Shown: positions 18,270-25,000 of the stretch, piece by piece | Layout: every line of letters begins with the position of its first letter | Numbering within the stretch: the stretch's first letter is position 1 | Assembly (NCBI GenBank): GCA_963575745.1 | Contig: CAUYUJ010017868.1 | Location: 15,001-40,000 of the forward strand | Source of the DNA: Prorocentrum cordatum | Lineage: Eukaryota > Sar > Dinophyceae > Prorocentrales > Prorocentraceae | Direction of reading: 5' to 3' | Length of the DNA: 25,000 nt | The notes under the pieces: model-generated | Database searches by the model: none | Seen by the model: the letters and a program-made list of their open reading frames with translations, nothing else | Told to the model about the DNA's origin: nothing | Made by a program: the position numbers and the translations under genes

Positions 18270-18653
18270 CTGCGCAACAAGGAAAGAGGTTCTTCCTGTC
18301 CGCCCGCATGGCAAAACCTCACGCGCAAAGGATCGCTGTCTCCAGCTCGAGGTGTTGACGACGAGACTGCCTGGCTGGCGTTGAGGGTTGATGCAGGCTG
18401 TCCTCTCATCTACCAGCGAGGCAAAGGAGACCAGGTAAGGGATCTTGGCCGGTGCGAAGAGGGACTTCCGGAGCAACGCGTGGACTCGTGAAGCGGGGCG
18501 ATTATTTCCTGTCGCAGCAAGGTTGGTAACTTCTCCTGTATCACCAAACGCAACGTCACGTGCTTTACTGAGCTGCGCCAGCTTAAGTGTCGTATCCTCG
18601 CATGTCCTGTTTTCTAACATACCATTTTCTTGTATCTCATTGTCAAGTACCAT
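18270..18653 (-). CDS. Possible upstream coding extension of the Trp-rich gene
   Basis: The frame of exon 1 stays open upstream to an ATG at 18653. It includes TTLKLAQLSKARDVAFGDTG, ASRVHALLRKSLFAPAKIPY and LVSFASLVDERT. Composition is plausible for protein, but a strong splice-acceptor-like stretch immediately before 18269 suggests that at least part of it is intron. No family is recognised. Confidence 0.3.
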
Positions 18654-18970
18654 ATATGAATCGGGATTGCCGGGCTGCCAAACAGCCCAGGGCGGAGAAT
18701 GCTGCGCGGCACCAGAAGCACTACATAATACTCGATATCGTAATTCAAACGGGCGGCGAAAATTATAATCGATAGCAGTAACTGACGTTCCAAAACAGAA
18801 ACAACGGCGGCCTAGCAGCGAATCTCATGTTGATCAATCCGAACTCCCAATAAAAAACTGCCGGCGAATCTTTTGGAAATTACTCAGATTTCTTTCCAAC
18901 GTTATCGTCTTGGTAAATCAATCTTCAAATCGAATAACAATGCGCAAGCGCGGCTTATAATGCCAGAGCC
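18654..18970. other. AT-richer stretch, no gene recognised
   Basis: The sequence is noticeably richer in A and T than the flanks and has only short open frames. I see no RNA gene or clear regulatory motif. Confidence 0.4.
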
Positions 18971-19090
18971 CTCGCAAGCGCTCGCAAACGCGCAGGCGCT
19001 CCCAGGCGCCCGCGCGCGCTCTCAGGCGCCCCCTGGGGCACCCGCAAGCGCCCGCGAGCGCGCGCGGGCGCCCCCAAGCGCCGGGGCTTG
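18971..19090. repeat. Tandem GC-rich decamers, consensus near CYCGCAAGCG
   Basis: About eleven or twelve consecutive units of mostly 10 bp, for example CTCGCAAGCG, CTCGCAAACG, CTCCCAGGCG, CTCTCAGGCG, CCCGCGAGCG and CCCCCAAGCG. One unit is 8 bp and one is 12 bp. Many units end in AAGCG or AGGCG. Confidence 0.8.
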
Positions 19091-19919
19091 CAAACTCACA
19101 TGAGAAACCAAGCAGCGCGGGGAACAGCCAGCAAAATGGCGGCGGGCTCGCCGGCCCAAATCAGTTCAAAATGGCGGCGGCGGGGGAGGGGGGCGCCCAT
19201 TCAGTACAGCAGTGAGCACCGAAGAAACCGGAGTGATCTGCGCGGTCGACGATGCTGCCGAAGCCTCCTCGTCAAGCAGAGCAGCTGGTTTGTTCGTGTG
19301 TCCTACAAAATTTGAATCTGCCCGAGCAGAAGATCTTGCTCGAGCCAAACCAAAGCGTATAACCAGTCATGTGTTGGCATGGAACAGTAATTACTAATGT
19401 GTTGTTCCGCTTCGCCTGGGAAATATCAGAGGAGCTCCCCCTGCTGGGGGGGCGCGCCGTCGTCCGCTGCCAAGACGCTCGGTGCACCGAGTCTTTGGGA
19501 CACGTGCGCAACAAGCTGGTGCACTGGTCCCCTGTTCTATCGCCATGACGATGTGGCACGCTGTCTTGGCAGGTGACTTGTCGTCGGGTTCTGGAGTGAG
19601 CCCGAGACGGCAGAGCCTGATAATGAGCAGCTGCATGCCAACTGCTGGGATCGTTACCACTTCAGATACAATCTAGCTTGTCTCCCAAGTCTATTGCAGC
19701 ACAGGGTCTGTCGTGCCTGTGGCGCGACAATAATCATTCATGTAGTTTGTGCAAGGTATGATTGTACTTATTTCCCGCATAAATGCGGCTAAGCGGCATC
19801 AGAATCCAAATTAATGGAGATTCGCGTCGGGCGACTTCAAGAAGGCGAACGGAGATGTGGGGAGAGATGACGCTGGTCGGATGGATCGCTCGCATCTGCC
19901 ATCCGTGCTGCCTAAGAGC
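19091..19919. other. No gene recognised
   Basis: AAAATGGCGGC occurs twice (near 19133 and 19169). A CTCGGTGCACCGAG palindrome lies near 19480. Open frames on both strands show no family motifs. Confidence 0.4.
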
Positions 19920-20817
19920 TCATGTGTATGTCAGGGCGAGCTCTATCACCAGAGCGCGGTTGGGACACGACGTTGGTTCCTCAGCCAGGAGAGCCAGGGT
20001 GCGCCGCGTGGAGGCCGCAGCTCGCTGTGAGCCGAAGTTCGACCGCTGCTCAGCCTCCTGGCGGGAGGGGGCAGCGGCCGGCGTCGTGTCCTCTGTCTCC
20101 GTCTCCGTCTCGTCGGCGTCGGCGCGCAGCTGAACGCCGCGGCCGGGCGCGCCGCCTGCGGCTTGCACGCCCCCCTCGAAGTCGTCGATGGCCATCGCGA
20201 GGTGTGCGCTCGGAGCCTTCTGCAATGGGATGCGATCGGCCCCCGCGGGCCATTGGATCTAAATGTCGCCGCTGTCGGGCCAGATCAGCTCGCGTCGGCC
20301 CATGTCCAAGATCGCGCACATGGACTCCATGTCTCGTAGGCCGAGCGAGCAGGCCAGACCGGCCGCTTCCCGATCCTCTGACAATGGGCGCAGTGAAATT
20401 GTGGATAGTAGCGCTGCCCTGTTCCTCCGCGACGGCAAGGGAGGTGCTCGTCTGATAGTCGCGCTCTTGGGCCCCGTTGCAAACGCCTTGGGTGCACAGA
20501 GGCTTGCTCATGAGGAGCCGCTGCGGCCGGCGCCCTGCCTCTACGGCTCGGCGGCGCAGCTGGCGCGCGAGCTTCTCGCCCGTGAGGTTGGTCCGTGCAC
20601 CTGGGTCTACGATGACACTGAGCTCACCTGAAGGGAGCTGCGCGCGACTGTGATGCACCTGAGTAGCGCACTCGTTTGCTGGGCCAGTGGCTGGCCACCA
20701 GGGTGGCGCATCGGCTCCACCACCTTGCGGCGAGCCTTGAAGCGGCGGCTGTCCCCTGGTGGATGCGAGAGGGCTGAAGGTGATCTCGCCGGTCGGCGCG
20801 TCTCGCGGTGCATTCAA
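19920..20817 (-). pseudogene. copia aspartic protease (retropepsin) region
   Basis: The frame ending at 20817 reads RGQPPLQGSPQGGGADAPPW, HSRAQLPSGELSVIVDPGAR and TNLTGEKLARQL. The catalytic DPGA box (20607-20596) replaces the usual D(T/S)GA, a variant I associate with dinoflagellate copia elements. KPLCTQGVCNGAQ, TSTSLAVAEEQG and IHNFTAPIVRG follow and fit the protease fold's later strands and flap. After a frame change, an overlapping frame gives QKAPSAHLAMAIDDFEGG near 20220-20165, matching the protease C-terminal end. The enzyme would cleave the Gag-Pol polyprotein. Frame changes make it inactive. It lies between the Gag pieces at higher coordinates and the Pol pieces at lower coordinates. 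Confidence 0.8.
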
Positions 20818-21112
20818 AACACCGCCGGCGCCAGATGGCGCGCCCTCGTCGGGCGGGGCGCGGTGTCGATCTGGATGTGCGCGACCTCGCGCACGACCAG
20901 ATGTTGCCTACATGTTGGACATTGTGAGAACGGTGCTCGGGCCTGGCCGCCACGGTGCCCTTCTTCTACTGCTCGCATCTGGGCGTTGTCGTAGCTAGCG
21001 GCGGCCCGGGCGTCGGAACAGCTCCGATGGGAGCGATGGCCACGCTGCAGAGCAACAGCTACCCAGTGCGACCCTACCTAGAAGTTGGAGCCCCTAGGAA
21101 AGCAGCATTAGT

Positions 21113-21375
21113 TGCTATGCTATGCTATGCAAAGCGACGCCATGCTATGCTGCGCTCTGCTATGCTATCTTGGGTTATGATATGAAATGCTATGTTGCGC
21201 TATGCTATGCTCTGCTATGCTACGCTATGCAATGCTGTGCTCTGCGATGCTAAAGCTCAGCGAAGCTAAGATGAAGGTAAGCTAAGCTAAGATAAACCTG
21301 GGCTAAGATGAAGCTAAGCTAAGCTAACATCAAATAAGCTAAGCTAAGATGAGATAAGCAACGCTAAGCTAAGGG
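21113..21375. repeat. Two adjoining pentanucleotide arrays, (GCTAT)n then (GCTAA)n
   Basis: From about 21113 to 21250 the sequence is made of imperfect GCTAT units. From about 21250 to 21375 it switches to imperfect GCTAA units mixed with GATGAAG and GATAA variants. The two consensus units differ at a single base. The array lies between Gag and protease of the copia element. A two-copy CTGGGGGAACCGC direct repeat follows at 21383-21395 and 21406-21418. Confidence 0.9.
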
Positions 21376-21481
21376 GACGTAGCTGGGGGAACCGCGGGGC
21401 GGATACTGGGGGAACCGCCCGGGCCGGCTCCCACTGCCTGGCCCTTAAAGCCAAGAGAGTAAGAAGCCTTCTAGGCAGAGC

Positions 21482-21985
21482 CTAGGTAGGGAACAAGGTC
21501 CAAGTTGACGTGGCGGTCCAAACGGATGCCGCGCATCTCATCGGTGTCGACTTTAACTCCAGTGAGTTCTGAATCTGCACGTAGATCCGACAGTAGTGGA
21601 GGTGGCGCGACGGTCGGGGCCCGGCCATGACCATGTCGATCGGCTGTCGGGCACTTTCGCGGCTGCGAGCACGCCGGCGTTCCATCTGAGTGTCGCGGCT
21701 GGCCTCCAATCAGGTTACTGACGCCAGCCGGATGGAGATTTCAGGAGCCAGCTAGTGCACGACGTTGGCCCTGATGTCCGCGGTCGGCACTTCAGCTAGG
21801 TGCTCATATCCGCGGCGTCGTCTGTCTGGCAGGGCAGCTTGCGCTATGCGGCATTGTCGTGGGCGTGCGAGCTGGCCAGAGTCATTAATGTGAGGAATGG
21901 TGATGCGCAGATCAGCAGGAACCGCGAGTTGGCCTATCGGCAGGATGGTGGCACCTGAAATGTACTGTTGGTCGGTAAGGTTCAT
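21482..21985 (-). other. Unassigned stretch between copia Gag and protease
   Basis: Minus-strand frames include ILPIGQLAVPADLRITIP and, in another frame, VDTDEMRGIRLDRHVNLDL. Both look protein-like but match nothing I can name. By position they may be part of the Gag-protease spacer or a later insertion. Confidence 0.3.
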
Positions 21986-22560
21986 CTCGCGAGGGCCCCG
22001 TAGCTGCGGTGCGTTGCCGGGGGGGGCGAGCTCCGTCGGCAGCTGCCGCCGTCGACGTTGCTATGTTGAACATCTGCGGCAGCGCAGCCGGCGCGCCGGT
22101 GCACGCGTGACCCCGGGCCGCGGCGACCGAAGCTGCTGACCGCGAGCCGTGGACTGATCCGGGCATCTGCCAGGGGCCGTCGGCGGATGGCTGCGCTGGC
22201 GCATGCGCGTCGCGGCTTGGCTGCGGCTGAGCTGGGCCCCCAATGACCGCGAACGCAACTCCCGAGATCCCGGCGAGAGGGCCAGGGTCCAGGGTGCCGT
22301 CTATGGGTCTGGAACCCGCGTGACCTCCGAACAGGCCTCTGCCGCCGCTGCCCTGCGGTGGCGAGGCGGCGCGCCGCGGGCACTCAGCGCGGAAGTGGCA
22401 CTCGCTCCCACAGGTGCTGCGCGTCATGGCTGCCCCGTCGTAGCCATGCGGATTAAGGCGCCCGCCGCTTCCTTTGCCTGGCGAGCGCTTGCATTTGCTT
22501 AGTCCGTTGCCAAAAAACTTCATCTACTTGGATATCTGAGAGCTCCATTAGGAACGCCGA
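21986..22560 (-). pseudogene. copia Gag C-terminus with degenerate CCHC zinc knuckle
   Basis: Reading on the minus strand, FLMELSDIQVDEV (about 22550-22510) shifts frame into FFGNGLSKCKRSPGKGSGG, then RLNPHGYDGAAMTRSTCGSE and CHFRAECPRR (about 22420-22375). The knuckle should read C-x2-C-x4-H-x4-C. The first Cys is Arg here, while CGSE-x-HFRAEC is intact. GxGxGK-rich sequence followed by N(P)xGxDG and the knuckle is a strong signature of dinoflagellate copia Gag. The domain would bind element RNA. Downstream sequence in the frame (to 21912) is Pro/Ala-rich and unassigned. Confidence 0.8.
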
Positions 22561-22566
22561 CCCATG

Positions 22567-22988
22567 GGGGGCCTTGCCTTGCCGTCGCCGTTTCGGCAGA
22601 AGGTGTCGCGGTTCTTCTTGGTGAATCTACGCGCCTCACGAGTGGGGCGTTGCATGCGTCAACGCCGCTGTCGTTCAATTGTCTCCCTTTGCCGCGGCAG
22701 CTGAGCGCCCATCCGGGCAGGGCTGGGGCCTTGGAGCTCGGGCCCTTGGTAGTTGACCTCTCCGCCTGGGTCCAGGCTTGTGTCAGAAGAAGTCCCGCCG
22801 TCGTAGTCGGCCCCGCGCTCGGGCGCCCGCGCGGCGGCGGGGCGCGTTGCCCGCGGCGCAGCGCTCTGCGACGGGCCGATAGCGCGCGCCAGGGCACCCT
22901 CCGCTCGAGGGAGTTCGGCGGCCCCGGCAGCTCGAGGGCCGAGACCTCAAGCGCGCTAGTGGCCATGTGAACCGTTACTTGTCATGGA
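22567..22988 (-). pseudogene. Probable Gag spacer between capsid and zinc knuckle
   Basis: The 149-codon frame includes RGKGRQLNDSGVDACNAPLV. It lies between the two recognised Gag parts. Its Pro/Arg-rich composition fits a Gag spacer, but there is no diagnostic motif and a frame change is needed at either end. Confidence 0.4.
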
Positions 22989-23562
22989 TCATGCCCGCGA
23001 ATCCTCCGCGCGATGGCGGCGCACGAAAGGCGCTGGCGATGCTGTTGGTGCTCGCTCCACGATGTGACCCGCGTGCCCGCGCATAGTCGTAAGACTGTTG
23101 AACTCGGCCTCTGTTGCTGGGTATCGGCTGTCGCATGGTTGGAGCAGCGCCATGAGTTGGCTAGCTGTGACACCGACCGCTTGGAGGAGCAGCCAGCTGC
23201 AACCAGCTGCAGCCGCCCCACGACGTCGCAGCCCCACCCCGGCGCGCAGCTCGGGATCGCAACTTGAGACACCGCGAGACCAGCGCGTCAGTGGTTTCGC
23301 TGCGTCGCCTCAAGAGCTCGAAAAGTTTGCGGGTCACCTGGCGGCGCGACTCCTCGCCTAATGGGCCTAACTGCGTGGCGAGGTTCGCGGTGAGGTCGGT
23401 CACGGCGTCCTCTTGCTGGCCGTTGACCACGCCTCCCTCCGTCGTCTCCGCGAAGCCCATGGAGCGCGTGAGCTCGCGAGCGGCCCCACCGACGTTGAGA
23501 ATGACGGCAGCGCATCGTGAAACGCTGTGCACGTCGGCGGCCAGCGCGCTCCAAGCGAGCAT
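22989..23562 (-). pseudogene. copia Gag capsid-like region
   Basis: The first frame (23562-23161) gives LGPLGEESRRQVTRKLFELL, RRRSETTDALVSRCLKLRSR and AARRGGAATSWGGCSWL. A second frame (from about 23210) gives SQLMALLQPCDSRYPATEAE, FNSLTTMRGHAGHIVERAP. Together they match the helical Gag core of dinoflagellate copia elements, with its RRRxETxDALxSRxxxLR and LLQPxxxRYPxxEAEF blocks. The frame change lies near 23200. No intact Gag could be made. The N-terminal portion of Gag should lie at higher coordinates but was not clearly identified. Confidence 0.8.
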
Positions 23563-23601
23563 GTTCTGTACCCAACGGGGGGTGGGATACGCGGACTCAC
23601 G

Positions 23602-24296
23602 CTAGGGTGACCAGGGGGGCGGCTGTCGGGATGCGATGGCACCGCGGCCGCCGCCGCCCCGCGGGCCGGCTCCGCCAGGCATCGCGCCTGCGAGCCAGAA
23701 CAGGGCGGCCACGACCCAGAGCGTCAAGATGGATATCATCCTCGATGAGACCTCACCACGATGAAGGCTGCGCAGGCGCCTCGGGGCTCGGGCCTGCACG
23801 CGGACGAACGCCATGTCGAAATGTCGAAGGGCGGGGCAGCCATGATGATGCCGTTGCCAACCCTGGCCGAAGCCGAAATCGGTGAAACTGGCACACTGAC
23901 TTGCAATATGCCGCTTGGGTGGCGCGATGCGCTCACAAGGACAGCCAGCACTATCGCGCACGTGCCCCGAGGCGCGGCGCCCAGGATGGAGCCTAGCTGC
24001 CGCGCCCGACGCGAAGCTGCGGCCAGTGCCTGCGGGGTTGCGATGGGTCGAGGAACGTCGTGACGCTCCTGTGGAAGGTTCGCGCCTCATCGCGGTTGCG
24101 CCTTCTGCTGCTGCCGTCGCAGTCGGACCAGGTGTCCGAAGCGAATTGCAGGTTGGCTTGCCGAACGGCCAGAAGCACAGGCTGTTCAAGGAATGGAAGG
24201 TGGCACCGATGTGGAGGTGAAGTTAAGGCAAGAGTGCGTCTACACCGTCACAAGTTCCGTGGATCGCGAGCACGAGCCGTTTCCAGCTCCGCTGCC
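23602..24296 (-). other. Possible remains of Gag N-terminus; nothing firm
   Basis: A 195-codon minus-strand frame covers 24189-23602 and includes the hydrophobic RMISILTLWVVAALFWLAGA near its end. Other frames overlap it and none carries a motif I can name. Position upstream of the capsid region makes Gag N-terminus or 5' untranslated/LTR sequence the likeliest content. Confidence 0.3.
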
Positions 24297-24439
24297 AACT
24301 AGAATTGCGGGGGGTAGAATTTGTACGAGAGAAAACATGGCGGCAATCAGATGTACCATGTGGGGCATTTACTCTTCATGCAGTACGCAGATCTGCGTCG
24401 ACGCTCGGGCCAAACAGCGGCGACACCTCCTATTTGACT
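24297..24439. repeat. Dispersed ~140-bp repeat, copy B
   Basis: Same-orientation partner of 9564-9702, running from AACTAGAATTGCGGGG to CAGCGGCGACACC. On the minus strand both copies contain an ATG followed by a similar short peptide (M-L/F-SLVQI). It is bordered on the right by a GAG tract, whereas copy A is bordered on the left. Confidence 0.8.
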
Positions 24440-24560
24440 AGGGAAGAGGAGCAGGGGGAGAAGGAAGAGGACAAGTAGGAGGAAAGAGGAGAGAGGAGAG
24501 GGGAGAGAGGAGGAGGATGACGAGGAGGAGGGGAAGGACGTGGAGGAGGAGGATCAGCGC
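24440..24560 (+). repeat. GAG/GGA-rich tract
   Basis: Purine-rich on the + strand, less pure than the three other GAG tracts. It adjoins dispersed repeat copy B. Confidence 0.85.
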
Positions 24561-25000
24561 GCGGTTGGGAGACAGGGAGCGCGCATCAAGAAAGAGCCGC
24601 CTCCTGTGGAGGGGTGGGGACTCCAGGCAGCGCGCGAGGGCCATCGACCTTTCGGCTTGGGCGCAAGTAGCCCTCGCGCCTTCTAGGCAAGCAGTGAGTG
24701 GAATATGATTGGCTTTACTTGCAACTGGAGTGAATTGATGCCTCGAGAAAGTGTTGCATACGATGACGCAGGGAAGCACCTCACCTCCTGTGCGGCGCTC
24801 GACCTGCCTGGTCAAACTCTTCACAAACATTGAATTGAAGCAACACAAGGAGATCGGGGAAGACGAATCCCGCGGACATCTCCGCTTCAAAAGGTCAAAT
24901 CGTCATTCTGCGAAGCCTTTGCCCCGCCCCAGTCGTCCCGCGAGGTCTCTGCCCCGCCCCAGACCACATACCAGAGACACTGCAACACTTGGCATCATGC
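24561..25000. other. No gene recognised; two-copy 30-bp GC-box repeat at the end
   Basis: CGAAGCCTTTGCCCCGCCCC at 24911-24930 recurs as CGAGGTCTCTGCCCCGCCCC at 24941-24960, exactly 30 bp apart. The minus-strand frame 24890-24438 shows no family motif and ends in the GAG tract. Confidence 0.5.

Larger units (their letters stand above)
11850..23600 (-). mobile_element. Decayed Ty1/copia-type LTR retrotransposon, interrupted
   Basis: Domains occur on the minus strand in the canonical copia order: Gag capsid (23.56-22.99 kb), CCHC knuckle (~22.4 kb), retropepsin (~20.6 kb), integrase (15.59-14.74 kb), linker, reverse transcriptase (13.8-12.67 kb), RNase H (12.72-11.85 kb). Integrase preceding RT is the copia (Pseudoviridae) order. 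All parts carry stops or frame changes, so the element is dead. Between about 16.0 and 19.9 kb the sequence is not copia-like and contains a separate gene. The pieces may be one interrupted element or two fragments. No LTRs or target-site duplications could be seen by eye. Confidence 0.8.

Noticed and set aside
20050-20817. Complete novel 255-residue protein
   Set aside because: Its first half is the copia protease. Its last part is an Arg-rich out-of-frame tail, while the true continuation lies in another frame.
9564-24439. The 140-bp repeat pair as the copia LTRs
   Set aside because: About 2.1 kb of unrelated sequence separates copy A from the end of RNase H, the pair is short, and no TG...CA ends, primer site or target duplication was seen. 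Kept only as an open question.

Overview
The window looks like nuclear DNA of a dinoflagellate (Symbiodiniaceae-like or a related free-living genus). The case rests on four things: a decayed Ty1/copia-type polyprotein of the kind common in dinoflagellate genomes; introns bounded by AG|G at both ends, one with a GA donor; sparse coding in GC-rich sequence; and very large amounts of microsatellite and minisatellite DNA. No bacterial operon, rRNA, tRNA or CRISPR array is visible. No spliced-leader relict was recognised.

Layout. 1-4.63 kb (+): a broken retroelement-like stretch. An unrecognised open frame leads into a reverse-transcriptase-like domain whose YxDD box reads YVGD. A second module follows, with a basic Gly-rich start, a helical middle and membrane segments, and it is split by stops and frame changes. 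4.63-5.84 kb: noncoding, with small perfect hairpins and GT/GC-rich microsatellites. 5.84-6.66 kb: nine copies of a ~99-100 bp tandem repeat running into a 360-bp GAG/GGA tract. 7.03-7.71 kb (-): part of a nucleotide-sugar/PAPS transporter (SLC35B2-like), interrupted by a 202-bp GA-AG intron built as an inverted repeat around hairpins. Related inverted-repeat elements lie at 7.8-8.43 and 8.82-8.99 kb, separated by GAG, GAC and GATCCTC arrays. 9.4-11.85 kb: no secure gene, one short possible coding fragment, one large hairpin and one copy of a ~140-bp dispersed repeat.

11.85-23.6 kb (-): the pieces of a copia-like retrotransposon lie on one strand in canonical order: Gag capsid, CCHC knuckle, retropepsin (DPGA), integrase, reverse transcriptase (VDD), RNase H. 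Every piece carries stops or frame changes, and the RT appears to lack its motif A block. About 4 kb between protease and integrase does not look like copia. It holds a putative two-exon gene for a small, basic, tryptophan-rich protein (17533-18269), AT-richer DNA and a tandem array of GC-rich decamers. The simplest reading is a copia element interrupted by other DNA; two separate fragments flanking a host gene is the alternative.

23.6-25 kb: mostly noncoding, with the second copy of the ~140-bp repeat next to another GAG tract. Nothing here forms a working gene set. Only the transporter and the Trp-rich protein look like host genes. All assignments come from reading translations by eye; no database search was possible.
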